NCBI RefSeq assembly: GCF_963576675.1
Contig: NC_088918.1
Location: 64,683,001 to 64,747,000, forward strand
DNA: 64,000 nt
Reading direction: 5' to 3'
DNA from: Euphorbia lathyris
Lineage: Eukaryota; Streptophyta; Magnoliopsida; Malpighiales; Euphorbiaceae
Below are positions 23,049 to 34,079 of this stretch, piece by piece (position 1 is the first letter of the stretch; each line of letters opens with the position of its first letter). The notes under the pieces were generated by a model. It made no database searches, was not told the DNA's origin, and worked only from the letters and a program-made list of their open reading frames with translations. Made by a program: the position numbers and the translations under genes.

Positions 23049-23905
23049 GACCCCATTTGTTTGGGAGAAAATATTGTGCAGGAAAATAAAATATTTTTCT
23101 GTGTTTGGCAACAACACTGGAAAATATTTTCCGGTGTTTGCCTATAACACTGGAACATATTTTCCAACCAATAAATATAGATTTTCTGTATTTTTTTTTC
23201 TCTTCAATTGTATATATAAAATACAAAAAATATGTAGAGACGTGGAAAACTGTGAAACATAAAAAATAGAAAAAAATGTAAAAAAACCCATGAAAACAAT
23301 AAAATATAAAAAAACACGAAACACAAAAAACGTGAAAAGATGTGGAAAATACGAAAACATGCAAAAATATAGAAAACAGAAAAACATGAAAAAACACAAC
23401 AAAATATAAAAATTTATTAAAAACACAAAAAGCGAAAAAATGCGAAAAGTAAAAAAATATTAAAAACATGGAAAAAAGTTGAAAAAAACAATTTTTCTTT
23501 TTTTGTATTTTTCATGTTTTTATATATTTCGTGTTTTGTCACTTTGTCGTGTTCATGTTTAGTGCTTTTTCAAACGTTTGCTTTTTTGTATTTTTCGCAT
23601 TTATTCACATTTTAATAATTTTTTTGCTAGTTTTTTTGTCATATTCTCGTGTTTTGTAACGTTTTCATATTATTTATATTTTTCGTGTTTCATATTTTTA
23701 CATTTTTTAACGTTTTCCTAATTTTTCTCTGAACGTGTATGTTTTGGGGAAAATGTTTTACCCTTTTGAAAAGGATAAAACATTTTCTCTTATTTCTTCA
23801 TTGCTTTTCCATTGACTTTCAACTTATTTTTCTCCCCAAACAAACATTGGAAAATTGGAAAAAAATATTTTCCTGCAGAATATTTTTCACCAATCAAACG
23901 GGGCC
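23049..23905. mobile_element. PIF/Harbinger (Tourist-like) element, 857 bp
   Basis: The left end GACCCCATTTGTTTGG and, on the minus strand, the right end GGCCCCGTTTGATTGG are inverted repeats that go on through a GAAAATATT(C/G)TGCAGGAAAA segment. Both sides carry TAA (23046-23048 and 23906-23908), the 3-bp target of Harbinger elements. The interior is low-complexity, A-rich on the left half and T-rich on the right, with many (A)CATGAAAA-type words, so it can fold back on itself. Long minus-strand frames there are artefacts. Confidence 0.8.
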
Positions 23906-23908
23906 TAA

Positions 23909-24579
23909 ATTTAATAGTAGTTATATATAAATAAGAATACAATTTATTTAAAAAAATAAAAAAATCCAACACAATAATACACATTGTCTCTTTCATGTTT
24001 TCAATCACGACCCTTAATAATAATAAATTCTAAGATAAAATGGTGGATCAATATAATTATCCGATTAGATACTATTTAGATAAATTTCATATCAGATAAA
24101 TTTTATATCAATTAAAGTTCGTTGTATATTTAAACTTGAAAACTCAAATTTAAGGCTTTTAATCACTAAACTAATTTTGATTGTCTTTCAGGAATATTCA
24201 CATGGACATTAATAACCAAGTGAATTGTTCATTCACCGTTAGATTTAAACTTATTAAATCTAAACCGAATGATGCTTTGAATCTCCATCTTAAAATTCTG
24301 ATAAACCTAGATCTAATGGTGAATGACCAAATACTGCATAGTCATTAAGGTCCATATGATCAAAACCGTCCACTACTATAAGAATATTCATTTATCATTT
24401 TCAAATAATTTATTTCAATCTTTGATTGGATGATACGTTGATCATTTTAAGAATTAATAAAAAAATATTCAATTCAGTTAAAATCACAATGGCTATCTTA
24501 ATCAAACTAATTAAACGATGATTTTCTATTTTCTTTGTAATGAATTTATACTATTATGAATTAAAATAAAATTATTAAT
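23909..24579. other. AT-rich stretch with one inverted repeat
   Basis: Near 24199-24360 a segment starting ATGGAC(A)TTAAT and reaching TCATTCACCGTTAGAT is repeated inverted (as ATCTAATGGTGAATGA through TTAAGGTCCAT), suggesting a MITE of about 160 bases. No convincing target duplication. Nothing else was seen. Confidence 0.4.
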
Positions 24580-25456
24580 ATTGTTGGATTCAGAGAATTG
24601 CATACCCATATAGATAAAAGTTAGCGTAAGTAGTTGTTTATTTTATGTCAAAAAAAAGTAGTTGTTTATTTTTATTTTTCGTTTATAAAATTAAAACTTT
24701 AAAAAAGATTATTTGCTTTCAATAGTCTCTTTTTTTTAGGATAAAAATATATGGTAGTCTAAAAAACTTTGTTCTTTCACGTTTAGTAATTTTTTTTTTA
24801 AAGGGGATTGAATTTTTCATTTACAATCAGGGATGACTGGAGTTTTCTCTTTACTAAAAAACAAAGACCTTAAAATTAAGATGAACATTGACGATAAGGA
24901 AGGAGAAAATGAACGTTTAGAAAGGGAAAACTCTTAAAATGACAATTTATTGGATAATAAAAAATTTGTCCTCATAGTAAATGTGGTAGTAAACAACTTT
25001 AATTCTTGAAATTTACCATTTGAGGTCGTTAATATTTATTTTTATAGTGTCAAACTAACGATTCTCATTTTTAGGAAAATGAAAATCGCTGTGCCCATCA
25101 TTATCCAAAAATACACGTTTCCAAAATCTATTGTCTGCTCTAATAGTTAAAAACTAAATTAAATGCCGCTTAAACAAAAACAAGATTATTTATTATCTTG
25201 CATAATTTGTTTATAATCTAAAATTGCTTCATTAGTCATTAAGATAAAATTATCCTCTATCAAAAAAAAAATAACATTATCCTTTCGTGACATGTACATC
25301 CATATACAAAACAAACATATTTATACATTACAACAATGTCAATTGGATCAACTTTCATTATTATATATACCTAAGGAGCTAGAATATATTGTTCCAGGGT
25401 TACTTTTTCCAAATTGTATGGAAAGCATATAGTAAGAGAAACATATCAATGCATGT

Positions 25457-25944
25457 CAGGGGTGGAGCCAGTCCAGAGCCCGGGGGCCGAACCACCCCCG
25501 GCCACCGGCTCCACCCTTAAATACCATTAGTTTAATCTCGTGTAGCACCCCCGAAATATTCGTATATATTTAATCTATGTAGTACTATTTTATTAGTTTA
25601 AAGTGGTCAAGTTGGTTAAAAGTCTTGTTCTAAAGTGACAGGTCATGGGTTCAACACAACACTAAGCTCATCTATAAAAGAATCAACTTCTAACTTTTGA
25701 GGCTCAATTAACTTAATTTCTAAATTAAGTTTTATAACAAATATAAAAAAATTATAGCTAAAAATAAAATAAAAATGTGTGAAAATATTATAATTTTTAG
25801 TCAACATACCAAAACCATAACGTTTCAGTGTGTTGGAAACTTAAAAAAATTTCCCAGCCCTAACGGGCCGTACTTCGAAAAATTACTCCCAATAATCAGA
25901 CTAAAATTAGCCCCCCCAACTGTCAATTCCTAGCTCCGCCACCG
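25457..25944. mobile_element. hAT-like element in copy A, 488 bp
   Basis: The left end CAGGGGTGGAGCC and, on the minus strand, the right end CGGTGGCGGAGCTAG are imperfect inverted repeats. The flanks are a perfect 8-bp duplication, ATGCATGT (25449-25456 and 25945-25952). Near 25600 it carries tRNA-like words (GTGGTCAAGTTGG, GGGTTCAAC), suggesting captured SINE sequence. The same insertion is present in copy B, so it predates the duplication. Confidence 0.75.
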
Positions 25945-26357
25945 ATGCATGTTGTTAAGGAAATTAACTGGATGAATGTAAAGCCTTGCTTATCATTAAA
26001 TAATCTAAAGTATGAATCTGAAGATTGACATGAAAATGAAACAAAATCAGGAACCGAGACTAGGCAGGGATAGAACTTATATAAATTGGAATTTCTTTCT
26101 CTTGATTATGCTTTAAAAATGCTCTCTACTGGCAAAACATAACGTCATCATTTTGATCAAAGCTTGTAAACAAAAATATTTAGCTTGAACAACCTAGGCA
26201 AAAATAAAGCATCAAACCAGATATGATCTTTAGCTTAAATTGCAATGGTTATATCTACCACCACTTTCAAAATCGATATAATCTTTTTAAAATTAAGGAT
26301 ACCTAAATTTTATCAGCAAGATGATGGAGATTGGAGAGATCATATTTGTTGTCGCTG

Positions 26358-26498
26358 CTACACCAGGCCGATGCTGGCTCCGTTCTCAAGAAAACCAATG
26401 ACCAGTAGTGCCAAGTCATGCTTGCTCTCATGGTTGAATCCTCCTCTAATCTTCCTAGGTATTGCAATAGCAAACCAATCCATATCCGCCCCTTCCGC
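26358..26498 (-). other. Possible terminal exon, copy A
   Basis: A short frame ending in TAG encodes a segment containing RGGFNHESKHDLALLVIGFL. The same frame is open in copy B with only a few changed residues, which hints at coding constraint or recent duplication. No upstream exon could be joined with confidence and the family is unknown. Confidence 0.3.
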
Positions 26499-28043
26499 TC
26501 ATATAACTGAACACTCTAATTAACCCAAAAATAAAGCAATCGTTATCCTCAAAACAATGTCAAGATCCAGAAAGTTGAAATAATGCATTAGAAATTAGAA
26601 GGACATCAAACAGATTCCAATGAACAGAAAATGAAAAGAAATCATAACTCACCTTAATAGCAAATTCATCAAGTAGAAGTGGTATTACTAGGATGAAGAA
26701 AATAAAAAGAGTAGCCAAGGAGAAACACAATTAAATTGACTCTGCGGTTTTCCATGTTGTGTGTTTAGGGTAGAATGCAATGCAAACCATATAGCTAGTT
26801 CCCAATGACTTAAAAGCTCCAAATTTATTACTATTAGATAATAGTAATACACCTCATTATAATCCCATTTAAACATGAAGATTAAACAAATCAGAATTCA
26901 ACAAACTAAAATGAATCCTTGAGTTAGATAGTTCCATTTTAGCTTTCAAAAATTGCGATAACCATTCAACTTAAAATGAATACATTTCAAACTCGATGAT
27001 CTTAGAGGGGTACCCATTAATAGCCTTTTCATCTTATCATGGTTTCAATTTAATCCAATTGAGCTCTTCTACTACTATGTGTTTAAATTATCTATAATCA
27101 AGACTAAAGTATCATTCATTAACATATATCGAGTTTAAGCTTTGAATACCAATAGATGGACATTTGAAATAAGCGGGAAACTTTGAACGTCATTAAAGCA
27201 AACATATTAAATATGATTTCTTTCCATTCTCAAAAGTAATACCAATAAACGAAAACAGGAAAAAACAGATAGGAAAAGAGAAAAAGAAAAAAAGCACCTA
27301 CTTTGTGTTGTTTCCTCAAATTGGAGAAGTAATCAGCTCTATACCAAGACTGGGGGGTTGAGTTAATGGAACTAAATGAGGTATATTACCCATTATGTAA
27401 CAATAATGTAAGACAAACACTCAATTCTAAGAGATCTTTCTTATGGCTTCGGCAAAGTTGGCATTTTTACCTCGACTGCTAGTGATTTCTCTTCAAATCA
27501 CTTGTTAGTAATGCATTTGCATCAGCGGATTCCGAATTTGCAATTTAGAAATTTCTCCATACATCCCACGCACTTAGAAATCCTTTAAATTCAAAAATCA
27601 AACTTAAGTTCAAAATTTATTCATAGATAATGCAATGAAAGAAAATGGAAGTCAAAATTTGTATTATCAATGTTATCAAACAAAAGAAGACCATACAAAT
27701 ATGAGTTTTCGAGTATAATTTTCCAGTAATGACGAATCTGACTTTGGGGATCAAAGTGTATGGTAAATATGTGCATAAAGAAAGCATCTCGAAGGCATCA
27801 AATCCGAACCGGGTAAGCTTCTTCATTTTCCTAAAGGAAACAATTATTGAGATGGGAACTGTCAAAAAGTAAGTCATAAACCAAGTAAAGGACTAATCAT
27901 ACATGAAACCGATTGTGGAAAAAGCCAACTTGGACCGAGAGTGTGACCCATAACACGATAAAGCAATAGAAAAGACACTTAAATCTTACACATTGTACAC
28001 AATCATCTGTAAAAAAATGGCATTGCAGATGAGCTATGTTTTG

Positions 28044-28326
28044 TGTTAGATATTATATTAGTATCATATAGACAGACCATCGTCTATATTAGTGTCATAT
28101 AGACAGACCATCGTCTATATGTGTGTCATATCGACAGACCATTGTCTATATGAGTGTCATATAGACAGAGGTTATATCATTGTCTATATTAGTGTCATAT
28201 AGATTAGCTTAAGGGTGTTTTAGTAATTTTACCTTTATCAGTTCTATAAATACATGTATCTGCTATTATGTTCAATAAGAAAGTATTCTGGTTTTCTTCT
28301 TCTCTCTGTTTTTCTGTTATACAAGA
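28044..28326 (+). repeat. Copia element 2, 5' LTR
   Basis: It starts TGTTAGATATT and ends at ACAAGA, directly before the primer site. The last bases are not the usual CA, but the 3' LTR ends the same way before host DNA. U3 contains four to five tandem units of about 30 bases, most with the inverted pair ATAGAC and GTCTAT. A TATA-like TCTATAAATACA lies near 28242. Confidence 0.9.
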
Positions 28327-28338
28327 TGGTATCAGAGC
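28327..28338 (+). other. Copia element 2 primer binding site
   Basis: TGGTATCAGAGC follows the LTR without a spacer and matches the complement of the initiator tRNA-Met 3' end. Confidence 0.9.
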
Positions 28339-28377
28339 TTCTAGGTTTGTTCATCTGATTTCTCTTTCTAAAACCTA

Positions 28378-31300
28378 ATGGTGAAAAAGAAGCAAAGTTA
28401 TCTCCGTGCTCTGCAATCGCAACAGATTGACGGTCATGAAACTGAAGTTACGAGTTCATCAGAAGAAGATGATGTAGCAGAAAGATCTGTTCCTCCGCAT
28501 CAGAATGTGATCGGAAGTCAGAATATGATCGACGATCAAGGAGCAACTAGCAAACTTGAATCAGATGGAACACGCGATCATTCAGAGAAACAGATTCAAC
28601 CTAAGAAGAAATCTCATGTTTCACAATACAAAGACTCAGAATCCTACGGACCGATCTCGGTAATAGATAACCCTAGCCTAATTCTTGTAAGTTCATTCTT
28701 AACTGGAAGTAACAATTACATTCCATGGAGTCATTCTATGATTCATGCCCTAAGAGCCAAACGCAAGTTGAATTTCATTTTACAAGACTCAAAGCCTATG
28801 ATAGGAACCCCTGAGTATGAACGATGGGAAGAAATTGATAGTCTGGTATTTTCCTGGTTAATCAATTCAATCTCAAAAGAAATTGCGAATGTATTTCTTT
28901 ATGCTTCATCTGCTAGATTATTATGGATTGAACTGCAACAACGTTTTGGTGAACATAACGCTCTTCAACTTTTTCATCTGAAACAAGAGTTAAGCAAAAT
29001 AACTCAAGGTAGTCAGTCTATTTCATCTTACTTCATGAAATTGAAGAGACGTTGGGATGAAATATCTGTTTTACAGCCTTTTCAGAACTGTAATTGTGGA
29101 GGTTCGCAAACTCTATTTCTGAATTCCTGTAAGACAGATCAAGTAATGCAGTTTCTCTCTGGACTAAATCCTGAATATGAATATGTTTGCCATCAAATTT
29201 TGCTTATGGATCCCATTCCTCACATTAATAGTGTTTATTCTATGGTTCAACGTGTTGAGCGCCAAAGAGGATATGTGGCGGATAGTCAAATTGATTTTGC
29301 CAATGTTGTGGCCACTTCTTCGGCTAAACCTGTTTTCAAAACAACCTCTAACAAAAGGAATAGTTCTAAAGACAAAAAGAACAAGAGTGACAAATATTGT
29401 ACTCATTGTAAACGATATAAGCATGTGAAAAGGAATTTTTTCTGTTACACGGCTTTCCGGACTGGTACAAAGGCAAAAAATCTAATACTTCTGCTACTAA
29501 TCATGTTTCTGGTTCTAGTTCTGCTACTGCTGCTTTTGTGAATACAGAACTTGACTCACCACTCGATGATGTTAATGATGATGATGGAAATGAGGAATAT
29601 TTCAGTGGCAACAAAGGCGTGGAAAATGGTGTCATGAAGTTAGTGCAGAAGGAGTTACAACACCTACTTAAAGGCAAGTCTGTCTCAGAGGCTAAGTCGG
29701 CTTTCACAGCCTTTGCAAGCAGTGGTATGTATGCCTTGTCTGTTACATCAGTTGCTAGCACAAATAGTTCTGTTTCTTCTGTGTGGATAATAGATTCTGG
29801 AGCTTCTACACATATGTGCAATAATTTGCAAAGTTTTTCTTCCCAAGAACATTTGTCCAACTCTAGAAATATCTATTTACCTGATGGACAAGCACAGAAG
29901 GTGCTTATCACAGGCACAATTATGCTAAGTCAGGATATAATTTTATAAGAGGTTCTTTACGTGCCACAATTTGAGTTTAATCTGCTCTCAGTGGGACAGT
30001 TATTGGCTGATAGCAAGATTTTAATTCAATTTCTTGCTTCTCATTGCATTCTACATGACCAGGTCTCTAGAAGAATTTTAGCTGTTGGTTCTTGCTATAA
30101 CGGGCTTTATATGCTCAATCAAGCTTCTTTTCATCCTAGTGTTCTACAGAGTTATGTTGGTGCTGCTCAACTTCATGTTAATCATGTGAAAGATTCTGAT
30201 GTCCATAGCATTTGGCACCTCAGACTAGGTCATGTTTCTTATCAAACTTTAAATAAATTGTTTGGTTCTGTTGCTTCTAAAAATGTATCTGTTTGTGATG
30301 TTTGTCACACGTCCAAACAAACTCGAAAGGTCTTTTATTCTAGTTCTATTAAAAGTTCTAGTTGTTTTTCTCTTATTCATGTGGATTTGTGGGGTCCTTA
30401 TAGAAATCCTGCAACTAATGGAGAAAGATATATGATGACAGTGGTTGATGATTTCTCCAGGGTTACTTGGATTTTCTTATTGCATTATAAATCGCAAGTT
30501 CCTCAATTACTTGATCAATTTTTCTGAATGGTTTCTGTTCAGTTTAATGCAAAGGTGCAACATGTTAGGACAGACAATGGTACTGAGTTCACTAACACAT
30601 TAACTCAACAAGTTTTTCATTCTCATGGTATTATTCATGAGAAAACTTGTGTTTACACACCTCAACAAAACGGTGTAGTAGAACGGAAGCACAGACATCT
30701 CACTGAAATAGCCAGGGCTTTGCTGCATCAGGCTTGTTTATCTCCTAAGTATTGGGGAGAAGCTATGTTACATGCAGCACAAATCATCAATGTTTTACCT
30801 ACAAGGGTATTACATTGGAAGAGTCCTCTTTCCATTCTCACTGGTGAGGATCCTAAGTTGGATTCTTTCAAAGTCTTTGGCTGTCTATGCTACATTACAA
30901 ACACCAAACCACATAAGACCAAGTTTGAGGTGCGAGCTTATAGAGCTATTTACATAGGATTAGCACAGGGACAAAAGGGATACAAGGTGTATAACTTGGA
31001 TACACATAAATTTTGTGTCTCCCGGGATGTTGAATTTTACGAAACCATTTTCCCCTTTTCTTCCTCTTCTTCTACATCCACACCTGACACCTCTGTTTTA
31101 CCACTTCCTATTTCTTCTAATCCCCCAGACCTTCCTATTTTACCTACAGAACCTTTATTTTCTACTTCCCCTTCTCCTTCTTCTATTCCTTCTACTTCTA
31201 CATATGTAGACTTAGTTTCACCTCCTACTTTTATTTCATCTTCTTCTCCTTCTTCTTTTCCTGCTTCCCCTACTTCAGTTTCCAGATCTTCGATTGAACC

Positions 31301-32996
31301 AGCACCTGTTCTTAGACAGTCTCATAGAACTAAGAAGCAACCTACTTGGATGACAGATTTTGTTGTTAATTCTGCCCACACTACTTCTGATCCTTCTTTT
31401 GGTTCTTCAGTTACCTTTTCTCCTCATTATCATGCCTTTTTAACTCAAATTTCTAAAGTAAAAGAACCTCAAACCTATTCTAAAGCTAAATCTGATCCTG
31501 CCTGGGTTAAAGCAATGGATGCTGAACTTTCAGCTCTTGAAACTAATGATACCTGAACTCTTACTACATTACCTCCAGGAAAGAATACCATTACTACTAG
31601 GTGGGTTTTTCGAGTTAAATATAACTCAGATGGTTCAGTGGAGAGGTTTAAGGCTCGTCTTGTAGCAAGAGGTTACAATCAAAAGCATGGGGTTGACTAT
31701 ACTGAAAGCTTCTCTCCTGTCACTAAAGTAGTCATGGTAAGGTTATTTCTTGCCATTGCTGCTGCAAAAGGATGGATTATTCATCAAATTGACATAAACA
31801 ACGCTTATTTGCATGGTTATGTTGATGAGGACATTTATTTAGAACCACCAGCGGGTTATACAAAAGCAGAAAAAGGGCAGGTATGTAAACTAAACAAGTC
31901 ATTGTATGGGTTAAAACAAGCAGGTAGGCAATGGTACAAGGAATTCACCAGCAAATTGCTTGATTTGTGTTTTGTAAAATCCTATCATGATTATTGTCTC
32001 TTTACTAAGACAACTAAGGAGGATTTTCTTGTGATAGTCATTTATGTTGATGATGCTTTGATTACTGGCTCTTCAGAAAGATTAATCTCTGAAGTCAAGA
32101 TTGCATTAGATAAGGCCTTTACAATTAAAGATCTTGGCCAAGCTAGGTACTTCATAGGTGTGGAATTGGCAAGATCACCAGATGGCTTATTTCTATCCCA
32201 ACAAAAATACATTTCTGAGATGATAGCTGATGCGGGTCTTACTGATGCACATGCTGTTAATAGTCCAATGCCCAGTGGTGTTAAACTTGATGATCCGTCC
32301 AAAATTTGTGCATATCCAGAGAGATACCGAAGAATTATAGGAAGACTTCTATATCTTGGCTTTACAAGACCCGATATCTCCTTCATAACTCAACAACTAA
32401 GTCAGTTTATGATGAATCTTACAAATGTTCATATGCAAGTAGCAATTCATGTCTTAAAGTACTTGAAAGGTACTTCGCATTTGGGGTTATTCTATCCTAA
32501 AGACAATGATTTTCAACTGACTAGTTTCTGTGATTCAGACTGGGGACGTTGTAAAGTGACAAGAAAGTCAGTTACAGGGTATTGTATTCTATTAGGGAAA
32601 TCTTTGATTTCCTGGAAATCAAAGAAGCAAACATCGGTGAGCCGTTCATCTGCTGAAGCTGAGTACGGGGCTATGGCAACAACAGTCTGTGAACTAAAAT
32701 GGCTGAGTTACTTATTGAAGGAATTTCAAATTTCAGTTTCTTTGCCTATACCCATGCACTGTGATAATCAATCAGCCATATACATTGCTGCCAATCCGGT
32801 TTTTCACGAGCAAACTAAGCACATTGATATTGATTGTCATGTGGTCAGGGAGCAATATGTTTCTGGATTCATAGATACACCTTATATCAGTACCAAGTTC
32901 CAACTTGCAGACTTTCTCACCAAATGTCTACCTAGTTCAAATGTGACTTCTGTTCTATTCAAGCTTGGAATGCGTTCTACATCTTCACAAGCTTGA
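28378..32996 (+). pseudogene. Copia element 2 gag-pol polyprotein, four lesions
   Basis: The order is gag (UBN2-type, from ATG 28378, ITQGSQSISSYFMKLKRRW inside), a damaged CCHC knuckle (CTHCKRYKH), protease (DSGASTHMC near 29790), a GAG-pre-integrase zinc region (WHLRLGHVS, CDVCHTSKQ), integrase ([24 protein letters not shown]), reverse transcriptase (YVDDALITG near 32044) and RNase H (SSAEAEYGAM, ADFLTKCLP). Lesions: a frameshift near the T-run at 29439-29444 in the knuckle region, then in-frame TAA at 29946, TGA at 30525 and TGA at 31554 (a likely former tryptophan). The domain order Int before RT is copia-type. All catalytic boxes are still readable, so it died recently. Confidence 0.95.
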
Positions 32997-33004
32997 GGGA
33001 GGAG
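32993..33004 (+). other. Copia element 2 polypurine tract
   Basis: TTGAGGGAGGAG ends exactly where the 3' LTR starts and would prime plus-strand DNA synthesis. It overlaps the gag-pol stop codon. Confidence 0.8.
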
Positions 33005-33286
33005 TGTTAGATATTATATTAGTGTCATATAGACAGACCATCGTCTATATTAGTGTCATATAGACAGACCATCGTCTATATGTGTGTCATATCGACAGAC
33101 ATTGTCTATATGAGTGTCATATAGATAGAGGTTATATCAGTGTCTATATTAATGTCATATAGATTAACTTAAGGGTGTTTTAGTAATTTTACCTTTATCA
33201 GTTCTATAAATACATGTATCTGCTATTATGTTCAATAAGAAAGTATTCTGGTTTTCTTCTTCTCTCTGTTTTTCTGTTATACAAGA
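33005..33286 (+). repeat. Copia element 2, 3' LTR
   Basis: It matches the 5' LTR except for five substitutions and a one-base deletion in a CGACAGACCATT segment. It keeps the same tandem U3 units and ends ACAAGA before the TTTTA flank. Confidence 0.9.
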
Positions 33287-33360
33287 TTTTATTAGACTTA
33301 AATAGAAAGGATCAAACCCTTCACAGCTACAAAATCTCTCTGGGAATCCAATTGAGCGCC
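33287..33360. repeat. Segmental duplication, copy A, right end
   Basis: Matching to copy B resumes after the copia element and stops near GAGCGCCT. In A the sequence goes on to an intron-like CTGTAATATGC (minus-strand acceptor GCATATTACAG); in B it runs into the 16-bp minisatellite. The duplication border thus falls almost exactly on a possible splice site. Confidence 0.75.
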
Positions 33361-33640
33361 TCTGTAATATGCATGTCATAGTAAGGATGGAAAAGATCGT
33401 TGTACTGCAATCCTAAACACAAATATAAATATCGATCACATATAGATTTCACTCCACAAAGTTGAAATCAGGAGGAAAATTAGGGTTTCAGAAATGCTAA
33501 CCATATCTGCCGAGACGATTGGATATAGCTTATGTGCATTTTCACGAGCCCGTTATTTTTTGGATCGGATCGATGAATGATTGCAAAAGGAATGCCATTG
33601 TACTGCGATTCGGCCTCTTCCTCTATGAGCTTCGGAAATT
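33300..33640 (-). other. Possible exons of an unidentified minus-strand gene
   Basis: A segment at about 33502-33640 reads openly as KLIEEEAESQYNGIPFAIIH and on, followed by a GTTAGC donor. A second segment (about 33300-33361) lies after a GCATATTACAG acceptor. Their phases do not join in an obvious way. The look is coding, but the family is not recognised. Copy B has the second segment only. Confidence 0.25.
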
Positions 33641-33845
33641 GTAGCTGGCTTTATGTATTTCAATTTCATTGGAATTAAAGAACCATTATGCTGGAAGAGA
33701 TGGAATAGCCAACAAATTGTTTCCGACAAAATAGACAACAGATTGTTCAATTTGAATTGAAAAAACCATCCATAATATTATTTGATAATTTAAAAAATGT
33801 TCCAAAAATCTAAGAAATTGAGACTTAAGCAAAAGCTATATTATT

Positions 33846-33945
33846 TTCACACATCAGCTATAGAATTCTCTAGAATGCTGCCATGTGTTACTTTTATTCC
33901 ATGCTACTGCGTTCTCCACAGATGGAGTATTTTTCAAATCAACAA
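33846..33945 (-). other. Continuation of a frame split by the L1 insertion
   Basis: Read on the minus strand through the 17-bp target repeat, the frame goes on as VVDLKNTPSVENAVAWNKSN before a stop near 33846. Its start is the MATNLDDLLGRIKLSECEDV segment at 42552-42612. Together they would form a short protein start of about 50 residues, either an older L1 ORF1 or a host gene. No clear family. Confidence 0.35.
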
Positions 33946-33962
33946 CCACATCTTCACATTCT
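33946..33962. repeat. 17-bp target duplication, left copy
   Basis: CCACATCTTCACATTCT is followed directly by the T-run that is the minus-strand poly(A) tail of the L1. The identical 17 bases occur at 42549-42565, at the 5' end of the L1. Confidence 0.85.
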
Positions 33963-34079
33963 TTTTTTTTGGTAATCGAAGGAGGGTTTAAAGCCCGAGA
34001 AACAAAAACACCAACAAAGATTAACCTATTCTAAGCGAGTGTCGACCTAGCCGATCCTCTCGAAGAATAGCCTGGAGGC

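Larger units (their letters stand above)
24580..28043. repeat. Segmental duplication, copy A, left part
   Basis: From ATTGTTGGATTCAGAG at 24580 the sequence runs parallel with 42745 onward, nearly base for base, to a copia insertion at 28044, after which the match resumes at 33287. Copy A lacks about 55 bases present in copy B near 43238-43292. Copy B lacks about 300 bases (A 26573-26880) between short repeats of AAGAT. A few exon-like minus-strand segments occur, but no full gene is readable. Confidence 0.85.
28044..33286 (+). mobile_element. Copia element 2, nearly complete, 5243 bp
   Basis: It has two LTRs of about 283 bases, a primer site, gag-pol and a polypurine tract in order. The flanks TTTTG (28039-28043) and TTTTA (33287-33291) are a 5-bp duplication with one change; copy B has a single TTTTG at the empty site (45911-45915). 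By eye the LTRs differ by five substitutions and one single-base gap, so the insertion is recent. Three nonsense codons and a frameshift make it non-autonomous now. Confidence 0.95.

Noticed and set aside
23014..23469. 151-residue minus-strand frame rich in F
   Set aside because: Low-complexity A/T sequence inside a Harbinger element, not a membrane protein gene.
25590..25670. tRNA gene in the hAT-like element
   Set aside because: Only A-box-like and B-box-like words are present, without a cloverleaf; a SINE remnant is more likely.
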